Assembly (NCBI GenBank): GCA_031397915.1
Contig: JANNMM010000047.1
Location: 1 to 8,154 of the forward strand
DNA: 8,154 nucleotides
From: JANYCG01 sp031397915
Lineage (GTDB): Bacteria; Pseudomonadota; Gammaproteobacteria; Burkholderiales; Burkholderiaceae_C
Direction: 5' to 3'
Within the stretch, counting starts at the first letter, position 1. The number at the start of each line of letters is the position of its first letter. This document shows, piece by piece, positions 1-6,395 of this stretch. The position numbers were made by a program, and so were the translations under genes. The notes under the pieces are model-generated. The model worked only from the letters and a program-made list of their open reading frames with translations, ran no database searches and had not been told where the DNA came from.

Positions 1-525
1 CCGGGCAAGGTGTCGTTCGGCTCCTCGGGCGTGGGCGCGGCGGCGCACCTCACCACCGAGCTCTTCAAACAAACCATTGGTGCGGACATGGTGCATGTGC
101 CCTACAAGGGCACGGCGCCGGCTTTGCAGGACCTGATGGGCGGCAGCATCCAGATTCTGGTGGACGTGCCCAGCACGCTGATGCCCCATGTGCGCGGCGG
201 CAAGATCAAGGCACTGGGCATGTTCTCCGACAAACGCCTCTCCAGCGCACCCGAAGTGCCAACCATCGTCGAAGCGGGTGGCCCGAAGCTGGAGTCGTCC
301 ACCTGGGTGCTGTTCCTCGCGCCTGCCGGTGTGCCACGCGACATCGTCAACCGCCTGGCGTCAGAAACCGCCAAAGCCGTGAATTCGCCGGAGATCAAGG
401 CCAAATTTGAAGCGCTGGGCATTGTGCCGGTGGGCAATTCGCCCGAGCTGGCGGCGCGTTTTCTGGACGACGAAATCGGCAAATGGGCCAAGGTGATTTC
501 CACTGCCGGCGTCAAGGCGGAATAA
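1..525 (+). CDS. Bug/TctC-family tripartite tricarboxylate transporter substrate-binding protein (partial, C-terminal half)
   Basis: The reading frame is open from base 1, so the gene begins outside the window; 174 residues and a TAA stop are visible. Members of this family are periplasmic receptors of about 320 residues that bind carboxylates or other small organic molecules, and roughly the second half is present here. The diagnostic stretch is at visible residues 34-48, a PYKG-x-APALQDLMGG segment typical of Bug proteins. It is preceded by a PGKVSFGSSGVG-x-AAHL segment, and followed by a VRGGKIKALG motif and a PEVPTI motif. The N-terminal signal peptide expected of the family would lie outside the window. 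The GTG at position 10 is internal, because conserved Bug sequence runs through it. The ligand cannot be inferred. Orphan Bug receptors without adjacent membrane subunits are common in Burkholderiales. The gene converges on the hydrolase gene, with 27 bases between stops and no clear terminator hairpin. Confidence 0.93.
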   Translation, partial: PGKVSFGSSGVGAAAHLTTELFKQTIGADMVHVPYKGTAPALQDLMGGSIQILVDVPSTLMPHVRGGKIKALGMFSDKRLSSAPEVPTIVEAGGPKLESSTWVLFLAPAGVPRDIVNRLASETAKAVNSPEIKAKFEALGIVPVGNSPELAARFLDDEIGKWAKVISTAGVKAE

Positions 526-552
526 GCGCCCTGCAGGTGACTGCCAAAGGCC

Positions 553-1365
553 TTAGACCAGTTTGAACAGCGCGGTGTTGTCGCGCAGCCATTGGCGCGA
601 AGGCGCTGTCGACTGCTGGCTGGGGTGGAAGCCGGGCGCCAAATAGTCGCGCCAGGCGGGCAGGGTGCCCCTCACCATGCCGTCTTTGGCAAACAGCAAC
701 CGAAAGCCGCCCGACCAGGTGCGCCATTTGAAAAAAGCCTTGTCTTGCCAGATATTGATCAGTGTTTGGCGCGTGACGTCACTGATAAACATGAAGGTCA
801 CGTACTTGAAGATGCGCACGCGCCAGGTGTGGTCGCCGCTGGCCAGCGCATAAACGTCAAACGCCGTGCCGCAATGCTCCAACTCTTCAGCGGCGTGCCA
901 GGTCCAGAGTTCGCGCAAGCGTGGTTCGGTGCCCTCGAACACCTCCGGGTGGCGCATGATCCAGTGGGCCAGCAGGGCAGTGAAGTGCTCTGTGGCCGCC
1001 GTAGCCGCCAGGTGGATGCGGAAATTGCGGTGGGCGTTGTCGGCGCGGCGTTTGGCGCCCTGGCGTTCGATCCAGTTGTCAAACCCCTGCGCCGCCAGTT
1101 GCGCGTTGAAGAGTGTGTGAATGCGCCGGTGCGTGGCCTCCTGGCCAATGAATCCGGCCACTTCGTTGGCAATCGCGGCTTGCTGGGCGGGCGCCAGTTC
1201 TTTCAAGCCATTGCGCACCGAGTCGATGAAATACTGCTCACCGACGACAAAACTCATCGACAGCGCATTGAAAAGTGCCGTGCGAAAAGCGTCGCCGCCG
1301 TTCCAGCGCCGCGCAAACGGGGTTTCAAGATCGACCAGCAGGCGGCGAACCGGGAGTTGCGTCAT
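553..1365 (-). CDS. PF10118-type predicted metal-dependent hydrolase (ferritin-like)
   Basis: This 270-residue soluble protein of the PF10118 family ('predicted metal-dependent hydrolase') has no signal peptide or membrane segment. The family's function is not established. The sequence shows a helical, ferritin-like spacing of likely metal ligands: E43 in a GEQYF segment, E76 and H79 in a QEATH segment (with H83), E126-H127 in a TEHF segment, and a cluster at H157, E160, E161, E163 and H164 (HAAEELEH). These Glu/His pairs suggest a di-metal centre, which is an inference. The ATG at 1363-1365 is chosen because conserved sequence (RRLLVDLETPFARRW) begins soon after it; upstream there is only a weak purine stretch and no good Shine-Dalgarno. 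The gene is divergent from the YedI-like gene across a 71-bp gap. A long plus-strand open frame over it (592-1503) is a codon-bias shadow. Family assignment is firm; biochemical role is unknown. Confidence 0.88.
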   Translation of the reverse strand: MTQLPVRRLLVDLETPFARRWNGGDAFRTALFNALSMSFVVGEQYFIDSVRNGLKELAPAQQAAIANEVAGFIGQEATHRRIHTLFNAQLAAQGFDNWIERQGAKRRADNAHRNFRIHLAATAATEHFTALLAHWIMRHPEVFEGTEPRLRELWTWHAAEELEHCGTAFDVYALASGDHTWRVRIFKYVTFMFISDVTRQTLINIWQDKAFFKWRTWSGGFRLLFAKDGMVRGTLPAWRDYLAPGFHPSQQSTAPSRQWLRDNTALFKLV

Positions 1366-1376
1366 CGTAAGCGTTT

Positions 1377-1392
1377 CACTTTAAAAAAAGTG
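1377..1392. promoter_or_regulatory. AT-rich inverted repeat in divergent promoter region
   Basis: CACTTT (1377-1382) and AAAGTG (1387-1392) form a perfect 6-bp inverted repeat around four A bases, in the 71-bp gap between the divergent hydrolase and YedI-like genes. Further copies of the core word lie at 1402-1406 (ACTTT) and 1426-1431 (AAAGTG). The position suits an operator or promoter-proximal site acting on both genes. I cannot place convincing -35/-10 boxes with normal spacing on either strand. Function is inferred from position and symmetry only. Confidence 0.35.
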
Positions 1393-1436
1393 CCCCAATG
1401 TACTTTGAATCCCGGTCGGCAGGCTAAAGTGCGGAT

Positions 1437-2372
1437 ATGGCCTCCAGCTTGCTTGCCCTCATCGACGACATTGCGACGATCCTCGACGACGTCGCCCTTT
1501 TAACCAAAGTTGCGGCCAAAAAGACCGCAGGTGTGCTGGGTGACGACCTGGCGCTGAACGCGCAGCAGGTAGCCGGCGTGAAGGCCGAGCGCGAACTGCC
1601 CGTGGTGTGGGCGGTTTGCAAGGGCTCGTTTCTGAACAAAGCGATTTTGGTGCCTTCTGCCTTGTTGATCAGCGCGTTCGCGCCCTGGGCGGTGACGCCG
1701 CTTTTGATGCTCGGTGGCGCCTTTTTGTGTTTTGAAGGTTTCGAGAAACTCGCCCACAAATTCCTGCACAGCCGGGGAGAAGTTGACGCGCGCCATGAGG
1801 AGTTGGTGACTGCGCTGGCCAACCCGACGGTGGATCTGGTGGCGCTGGAAAAAGACAAAATCAAGGGGGCCGTGCGCACCGATTTCATCCTCTCGGCCGA
1901 GATCATTGTCATCACCCTGGGCACCGTGCAAAGTAGCCCGTTTTCGACCCAGGTGGCAGTGCTCGGCGGCATCGCGGTGTTGATGACGGTGGGTGTTTAC
2001 GGGCTGGTGGCGGGCATCGTCAAACTAGATGACGCCGGGCTGCATTTGAGTCTCCTGGAAGGGCCGGGCGGCGTGCGCCAGATGCAGCGCAGCCTGGGCG
2101 AGGTCATTTTGAAAGTGGCGCCGTGGCTCATGAAGGGCCTCTCGGTGGCTGGCACGGCGGCGATGTTTTTGGTGGGCGGCGGCATTCTGTCGCATGGCTG
2201 GCCGGCGCTGCAACACCTGCTGGAATTGTGGATCGAGCAGGCCGCCCTCGCCGGAGGCGCGGTGCTCAGGCAGGTGGTTGCGCTCGGGCTGGATGCGGTT
2301 GTAGGTTTGTTGGCCGGCGCCCTGGTGCTTGTAGCCGTGACTGCGTTCCAACGCGTGAAAGCCCGCGCCTGA
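1437..2372 (+). CDS. yedI: YedI/DUF808-family inner-membrane protein
   Basis: A 311-residue protein of the DUF808 family, close in length to E. coli YedI (about 305). The hallmark N-terminus is intact: an LLALIDDIATILDD start followed by AAKKTAGVLGDDLALNAQQV (residues 26-45) and a RELPVVWAV-CKGS segment near 52-64. Hydrophobic, probably membrane-spanning stretches lie at about 70-100, 150-165, 172-196, 228-251 and 279-303. A conserved KDKIKGAVRTDFILSAEI segment at 139-156 lies ahead of the second one. The family's function is unknown; it is an inner-membrane protein in E. coli. The ATG at 1437 gives the family's normal N-terminus, with only a weak purine stretch upstream. It is divergent from the hydrolase gene and followed by a terminator-like hairpin. 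Family identity is very strong; a transport or signalling role would be speculation. Confidence 0.93.
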   Translation: MASSLLALIDDIATILDDVALLTKVAAKKTAGVLGDDLALNAQQVAGVKAERELPVVWAVCKGSFLNKAILVPSALLISAFAPWAVTPLLMLGGAFLCFEGFEKLAHKFLHSRGEVDARHEELVTALANPTVDLVALEKDKIKGAVRTDFILSAEIIVITLGTVQSSPFSTQVAVLGGIAVLMTVGVYGLVAGIVKLDDAGLHLSLLEGPGGVRQMQRSLGEVILKVAPWLMKGLSVAGTAAMFLVGGGILSHGWPALQHLLELWIEQAALAGGAVLRQVVALGLDAVVGLLAGALVLVAVTAFQRVKARA

Positions 2373-2426
2373 GCAAGGTAATTCCCGTCCAATAATTAAC
2401 ACCCATGTTAATAGTTGAGTCTGATC

Positions 2427-2456
2427 CTTCGATTTGCCAAAAATCGAAGCTTTTTT
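2427..2456 (+). terminator. Probable intrinsic terminator downstream of yedI-like gene
   Basis: CTTCGATT (2427-2434) pairs perfectly with AATCGAAG (2442-2449) across a 7-base loop. A C and then six T bases (2451-2456) follow, giving a plus-strand hairpin plus U-tract about 55 bases after the YedI-like stop. The stem is AT-rich, so its efficiency is uncertain. The loop and the 3' arm also belong to an overlapping alternative hairpin (2435-2460). In the minus direction no T-run follows the stem, so it is unlikely to serve the GGDEF-EAL gene. Confidence 0.55.
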
Positions 2457-2460
2457 GGCA
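2435..2460. repeat. Alternative 9-bp inverted repeat overlapping the terminator
   Basis: TGCCAAAAA (2435-2443) is perfectly complementary to TTTTTGGCA (2452-2460), with an 8-base loop. Its left arm is the loop of the 2427-2449 hairpin, and its right arm consumes that hairpin's T-run. The two stems share 2442-2443 and part of each other's loops, so they cannot both form in one transcript. It could be an anti-terminator-like structure or a protein-binding palindrome on DNA. No function is demonstrated. Confidence 0.45.
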
Positions 2461-2486
2461 ATGAAGTCACGTAAACAATACATGGA

Positions 2487-2505
2487 TTGCTATATAAAAT
2501 AGCAA
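2487..2505. repeat. AT-rich 7-bp inverted repeat (TTGCTAT / ATAGCAA)
   Basis: TTGCTAT (2487-2493) and ATAGCAA (2499-2505) flank a 5-base ATAAA loop, just past the stop of the minus-strand GGDEF-EAL gene. No T-run follows on either strand, so it is not a textbook terminator, though it may stabilise the 3' end of that mRNA. From memory, hairpins with GCTAT/ATAGC arms recur in intergenic regions of Comamonadaceae genomes; only one copy is seen here, so that link is tentative. Confidence 0.4.
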
Positions 2506-2523
2506 ATTGCGCTGAGTCCGGCC

Positions 2524-4833
2524 TCACGTTAAACGCGGCAGGTAACGTTCTTCAAACGCCTCAAGGGGCAGGGCTTTGCTGATTAAAAAGCCCTGCATTT
2601 CGTCACAGCCCAGCAGGCGCAAAAGGCGCGCCTGCTCTTCGGTTTCAACGCCTTCGGCCACGGCCTTGAGCTTGAGCGCGTGGGCCAGGTTGACGATGGT
2701 CGAGACCAGGGCCAGGCCCTGTGCGCCGGTCATCATGTCGACTACAAAGGAGCGGTCGACCTTGAGCGTGTCTAGCGGCAGCTTGGCCAGGTAACTCAAA
2801 GACGAGAACCCGGTGCCGAAGTCGTCAATGGCAATGGTCACGCCCAGGTCGCGGATCGCCTGCAGGGTGGCAATGCTGTGGTTGACATCGGCCATGAGCA
2901 CACTCTCGGTGATTTCGATTTCCAGGCCGCTGGCGGCGGCGCTGTCAGACCTCACCACCCGGCTGATCTCGTCGATAAAACCGCGCTGGCGCAGTTGCAG
3001 CTGCGAAACATTGACGGCGATGCGCACCGCGGTCAGCCTGGAGGCCCGCCAACGCAGGTAATCTGATAGCGCCTGGCGCAGCACCCAGCGCCCGACATCA
3101 TGAATCAAACCGGTTTCCTCCAGAATCGGAATGAAGTACCCCGGCGCGATCAAGCCACCGCCTGGCTTGTTCCATCGCAGCAACGCCTCGGCACTGGTCA
3201 CCTTGCCGCTGGCCAGGTTGATTTTGGGTTGGTAGTGCAGCACGAATTCCTGCTGGTCCAGCGCCTGGCGCAATTCGCTCTCCAGACTGAGCTTGCCAGA
3301 CATGCGGCTGGTCATGCTGTTGGTGTAGAAGAGATAAGGCTCGCCGTTTGCCTTGGCTTTTTTCAGGGCCGCTTCGGCATTTTTGTAAAGGGTTTCGGCA
3401 CTGGTGCCATCTGCCGGGAAAATGGCAGCGCCCGCCTTGAGGGAAATCCGGAACACCTCGTCATTGAGTCGAAACGGGTGGCTGGAGAAGTTCTCCAGTT
3501 GCCCCTCGAGGAGCGCGTCCAGGTCATCCGTGTCACGCACCACTGGCCGCACGATGGCGAAGTGGTTGGTGCCGACCCGCGCGACCAGGTTGCTGTCGCC
3601 CACCGTGTGGGTGATCCACTGCCCGATCTGGCGCAACAACGCGTCGCCGGCGTCCTGGCCCAGGCTGTCGTTGATGTTCTTGAAACGTTCCACGTCCACC
3701 AGGTACACGACCAGGCGCTTACCGGCGTTGGTGGCGCTGTGCAGGTATTGGGTGGCCCGGTCCAGAAACAGCGTGCGGTTGGCAAGCCCGGTGAGAACGT
3801 CATAACAGGCCAGGTAGGCGAGGCGGTCCTGCTGGTCGATGTGGTCGACGGCGAAGGCGATGTCCTGGGTCAAATTCTGCAAGAGCTTGAGCTCCTCGCC
3901 GCGGAAGAAATTCACCTGGGTGGCGTAAAGGGCCAACACGCCCACCGCCTCCTGGCCCACGATCAGGGGCAACATGGCCATCGCGCAGATCCCCGCCTTG
4001 ATGTGCCGTTGTGCGTAGATCGCGTTCGGAACGGCCGCGAGATCGTTGTTGAGGACGGCTTTTTTACCCAGAATGGCACGCTCGGCCATGGTTTGTCCGA
4101 CCTGGAGCCCGCTGGCGTGTGTGTTGGTCGACGCAAAACGTTTGGTTAAACCGGCCAGAACGTCGTTGGGTATGCCGTATGACGCGAGCGGAACGAGCTT
4201 GGCGGTGGTCCGGTCCAGCATGGCAATCATCGTCATCGGGAAACCACCTTCCTTGCCGGCAATGCGGCACGCGGCTTCAAAAAGCGCCTCGCGCGTGCGC
4301 ACCCGCACGATCAGGGCGCTGATGCCGCTTAGCATGGCGTACACGCGGTTCAGGTGGACGATCCGCGTTTGTGCCTGCTTGGCCAGTGTGATGTCACGCA
4401 CCAGGCTGACGATCAACCAGCGGCCGCCCGCCAGCACCGGGTGGCGGCGCAACTCGTAGCAGCCCATGAGGCCATCCTTGCCAGCCCGCATGATTTCGAC
4501 CGGCTCGGCCGGCGTGCCACGGGCGATGATGGTGTCGAGGATTTTTTCGATCTGCGCAGTTGGCATGGCCAAGGCGCCTGACGGTCCCGCCGCAATCAGC
4601 TGTTCACGTGTCAAGTTGTGTAAACGGCAGGCGGCATCGTTGACGTAAACAATCGCCATGCTTGCCCGGTCCACCAGGTATATGCCGTCGGAGGTGGCGT
4701 CCAGAGCCTTCAGGATGATGGCCTGGCGCGCCATCAAATCCGCAATCTCCTGAGTTTGAGCCCGCAAAGCAGAGGCCGGCGCCTCAATAGACAGGGGCGC
4801 GGGTGATGAGACCGTCGTGTCGACAGTGTTCAT
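2524..4833 (-). CDS. PAS-GAF-GGDEF-EAL protein; degenerate GGDEF, probable c-di-GMP phosphodiesterase
   Basis: A 769-residue cytoplasmic signalling protein without membrane segments or signal peptide. Domains in order: a PAS sensor at about 38-150, a GAF domain at about 165-330, a GGDEF domain at about 340-505 and an EAL domain at about 515-765. The GGDEF signature is replaced by G421-T-N-H-F425, the usual metal-binding DxD region reads D380-V-E, and no RxxD inhibitory site is visible, so cyclase activity is unlikely. The EAL domain keeps the expected residues: E549-A-L551, N608, E643, the D670-D671 pair in a DDFGTG motif, K691, D693, E727 and Q747. These predict hydrolysis of c-di-GMP to pGpG, with PAS and GAF (and perhaps the dead GGDEF binding GTP) as inputs; this is inference from family rules. 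The ATG at 4831-4833 has a good AAGGGAGAG Shine-Dalgarno. The gene is monocistronic as seen, divergent from scoA. Confidence 0.95.
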   Translation of the reverse strand: MNTVDTTVSSPAPLSIEAPASALRAQTQEIADLMARQAIILKALDATSDGIYLVDRASMAIVYVNDAACRLHNLTREQLIAAGPSGALAMPTAQIEKILDTIIARGTPAEPVEIMRAGKDGLMGCYELRRHPVLAGGRWLIVSLVRDITLAKQAQTRIVHLNRVYAMLSGISALIVRVRTREALFEAACRIAGKEGGFPMTMIAMLDRTTAKLVPLASYGIPNDVLAGLTKRFASTNTHASGLQVGQTMAERAILGKKAVLNNDLAAVPNAIYAQRHIKAGICAMAMLPLIVGQEAVGVLALYATQVNFFRGEELKLLQNLTQDIAFAVDHIDQQDRLAYLACYDVLTGLANRTLFLDRATQYLHSATNAGKRLVVYLVDVERFKNINDSLGQDAGDALLRQIGQWITHTVGDSNLVARVGTNHFAIVRPVVRDTDDLDALLEGQLENFSSHPFRLNDEVFRISLKAGAAIFPADGTSAETLYKNAEAALKKAKANGEPYLFYTNSMTSRMSGKLSLESELRQALDQQEFVLHYQPKINLASGKVTSAEALLRWNKPGGGLIAPGYFIPILEETGLIHDVGRWVLRQALSDYLRWRASRLTAVRIAVNVSQLQLRQRGFIDEISRVVRSDSAAASGLEIEITESVLMADVNHSIATLQAIRDLGVTIAIDDFGTGFSSLSYLAKLPLDTLKVDRSFVVDMMTGAQGLALVSTIVNLAHALKLKAVAEGVETEEQARLLRLLGCDEMQGFLISKALPLEAFEERYLPRLT

Positions 4834-4836
4834 GAA

Positions 4837-4845
4837 CTCTCCCTT
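4837..4845 (-). promoter_or_regulatory. Shine-Dalgarno of the GGDEF-EAL gene
   Basis: On the minus strand AAGGGAGAG precedes the ATG, with five bases between the GGGAG core and the start codon. This is a strong site that fixes the start of the PAS-GAF-GGDEF-EAL protein at 4833. Confidence 0.75.
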
Positions 4846-4975
4846 GGGTAATGATTGAAATCGCGTAGTCCGTCAACGATATGCAGACCTACGTCGTTTC
4901 GATTCTTCCAATTGGCTGCATTTTTGAACAGGCGAGGTCCAGCGTCCGTGCGTTGGCGCACATAAAGCATGCCGC

Positions 4976-5008
4976 TTTCGCTGAACCCGGTTGGCGCTTA
5001 CGTAGAAT
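4976..5008 (+). promoter_or_regulatory. Tentative scoA promoter (-10 TAGAAT)
   Basis: TAGAAT at 5003-5008 is a good match to a sigma-70 -10 box. It lies 34 bases before the scoA ATG, which would give a leader of about 28 bases containing the Shine-Dalgarno. The -35 region is poor: the best words near 4976-4986 do not resemble TTGACA at 17-bp spacing, so an activator or a different sigma factor may be needed. The rest of the 209-bp divergent gap (4834-5042) holds no other convincing signal. Confidence 0.25.
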
Positions 5009-5028
5009 CAGCAACGAATCGAATTTTC

Positions 5029-5034
5029 AAGGAG
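5029..5034 (+). promoter_or_regulatory. Shine-Dalgarno of scoA
   Basis: AAGGAG ends eight bases before the ATG at 5043. This near-consensus site decides against the in-frame upstream ATG at 4881, which would add 54 residues not found in this protein family. Confidence 0.85.
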
Positions 5035-5042
5035 TTATTTCA

Positions 5043-5750
5043 ATGAACAAGGTCTACCCAAGCGCCGCCAAAGCGCTTGAAGGTGTTGTCAAAGACGGCC
5101 AATTGCTGGGCGTTGGCGGTTTTGGCCTCTGTGGCATACCGGAGGCACTGATTGACGCGCTCAAAGACAGCGGTAAACAGAACCTCACTGCCATTTCCAA
5201 CAATGCCGGTGTGGACGATTTCGGTCTGGGCAAACTGCTGCAGACGCGTCAGGTCAAGAAAATGATCTCCAGCTATGTGGGCGAAAACAAGGAATTCGAG
5301 CGCCAGTACCTCGCCGGTGAGCTGCAGCTGGAGTTCACGCCGCAAGGCACGTTGGCCGAGAAGCTGCGTGCGGGCGGCGCCGGCATTCCGGCCTTTTTCA
5401 CCAAAACCGGCGTGGGCACGCAAGTCGCCGACGGCAAGGAACTGCGCGAATTCGACGGCGAGACCTATGTGATGGAGCGCGCACTGGTGCCCGATGTGTC
5501 GCTCGTCAAAGCCGCTGTGGCCGACAAAAGTGGCAACCTGCGCTTCAACCTGACCGCGCGCAACTTCAATCCAGCTGTGGCGATGGCCGGAAAAATCTGC
5601 ATCGCGGAAGTCGAGAAAATAGTGGAGGTGGGTGAACTCGCGCCAGACGACATTCACCTGCCGGGCATTTACGTGCACCGCATCGTGCTCAATGCAACGC
5701 CCGAAAAACGCATCGAGAAAAGAACCATTACTGAGAAGGCAGGGGTTTGA
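5043..5750 (+). CDS. scoA: Succinyl-CoA:3-ketoacid CoA-transferase subunit A
   Basis: A 235-residue alpha subunit of a family I CoA-transferase. With subunit B it moves CoA from succinyl-CoA to acetoacetate, giving acetoacetyl-CoA and succinate, in the cytoplasm. Visible hallmarks are the glycine-rich VGGFGLCGIP segment (about 20-29), SNNAGVDDFGLG (about 48-59), SYVGENKEFE (about 76-85), TPQGTLAEKLRAGGAGIPAF (about 98-117) and LTARNFNP (about 168-175). The SYVGENK segment follows the SCOT/ScoA pattern; beta-ketoadipate transferases (PcaI) usually carry a different sequence there, so acetoacetate is the likelier acceptor. The start is set by a strong Shine-Dalgarno, and the length matches ScoA proteins (about 230-240). 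The stop lies two bases before the scoB ATG, which implies one transcript and coupled translation for stoichiometric subunits. Likely roles are ketone-body, polyhydroxybutyrate or leucine breakdown. Confidence 0.94.
   Translation: MNKVYPSAAKALEGVVKDGQLLGVGGFGLCGIPEALIDALKDSGKQNLTAISNNAGVDDFGLGKLLQTRQVKKMISSYVGENKEFERQYLAGELQLEFTPQGTLAEKLRAGGAGIPAFFTKTGVGTQVADGKELREFDGETYVMERALVPDVSLVKAAVADKSGNLRFNLTARNFNPAVAMAGKICIAEVEKIVEVGELAPDDIHLPGIYVHRIVLNATPEKRIEKRTITEKAGV
5741..5745 (+). promoter_or_regulatory. Shine-Dalgarno of scoB inside the scoA 3' end
   Basis: AGGGG lies seven bases before the scoB ATG at 5753 and is still within scoA codons. It supports the ATG rather than the in-frame TTG at 5747, which would sit only one base from the site. 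Confidence 0.65.
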
Positions 5751-5752
5751 CC

Positions 5753-6391
5753 ATGGCATGGAACCAGGACCAGATGGCCGCACGTGCGGCCCACGAGCTC
5801 GAAGACGGCTTTTACGTGAACCTCGGCATTGGCATTCCCACGCTGGTGGCGAATTTTGTGCCGGCCGACAAGGAAGTCTGGCTGCAATCGGAAAACGGCA
5901 TGTTGGGCATTGGCCCGTTCCCGACCGACGATGCGGTCGACCCTGACCTCATCAACGCCGGCAAACAGACCGTGACAACCATCAAGGGCTCGTCCATTTT
6001 CGGCAGCCACGAGAGTTTCGCCATGATCCGCGGCGGCAAGATCAACCTCTCGATCCTGGGCGCGATGCAGGTCAGCGAAAAGGGTGACCTGGCCAACTGG
6101 ATGATCCCCGGCAAGATGGTCAAGGGCATGGGTGGCGCCATGGACCTGGTGGCTGGCGTGAAGCGCGTGATCGTTCTGATGGAGCACGTGGCCAAAAAGA
6201 AAGACGGCACGGAAGACATGAAGATACTCAAGAGTTGCACCTTGCCGCTCACCGGGGTGGCCGTGGTCGACCGCATCATCACAGACCTCGCTGTGATGGA
6301 CGTGACCGACAAGGGCCTCAAGGTGGTGGAGATGGCGCCGGGCGTGACGCGCGAATTTTTGCAGTCGAAAACCGGGGTGACGCTGATCTGA
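5753..6391 (+). CDS. scoB: Succinyl-CoA:3-ketoacid CoA-transferase subunit B
   Basis: A 212-residue beta subunit carrying the catalytic glutamate of family I CoA-transferases: E47 in the SENGMLGIGP segment (46-55). That residue forms the covalent CoA-thioester intermediate in this family. Other hallmarks are YVNLGIGIPTLVANF (21-35), DPDLINAGKQTV (about 65-76), FAMIRGGKINLSILGAMQVS (about 90-109), GDLANWMIPGKMVKGMGGAMDLV (about 112-134) and LPLTG-x-AVVDRIITDLAV (about 163-181). No key residue is missing and the length is normal. The gene begins two bases after the scoA stop and is followed by a strong stem-loop terminator, so the operon appears to be just scoA-scoB, without the acetoacetate or 3-hydroxybutyrate enzymes sometimes found beside it. 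It converges on the MarR gene, whose stop is only four bases away. Confidence 0.94.
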   Translation: MAWNQDQMAARAAHELEDGFYVNLGIGIPTLVANFVPADKEVWLQSENGMLGIGPFPTDDAVDPDLINAGKQTVTTIKGSSIFGSHESFAMIRGGKINLSILGAMQVSEKGDLANWMIPGKMVKGMGGAMDLVAGVKRVIVLMEHVAKKKDGTEDMKILKSCTLPLTGVAVVDRIITDLAVMDVTDKGLKVVEMAPGVTREFLQSKTGVTLI

Positions 6392-6395
6392 CGTT

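Noticed and set aside
592..1503. 303-codon plus-strand open frame opposite the PF10118 gene
   Set aside because: It lies antisense to a gene with clear family motifs, runs into the YedI-like start, and its translation shows no recognisable domain; typical GC-rich shadow.
3100..4149. 349-codon plus-strand open frame opposite the GGDEF-EAL gene
   Set aside because: The opposite strand encodes unmistakable GGDEF/EAL and GAF sequence in this interval; the antisense product has no domain character.
4898..5023. TTCGATTC (4898-4905) and GAATCGAA (5016-5023) inverted pair between the EAL gene and scoA
   Set aside because: An 8-bp match about 110 bases apart in a 209-bp region can easily occur by chance, and no further symmetry extends it.
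4881..5042. Upstream in-frame ATG giving scoA 54 extra residues
   Set aside because: No Shine-Dalgarno at 4881, the extension is not part of the family, and a near-consensus AAGGAG precedes the ATG at 5043.
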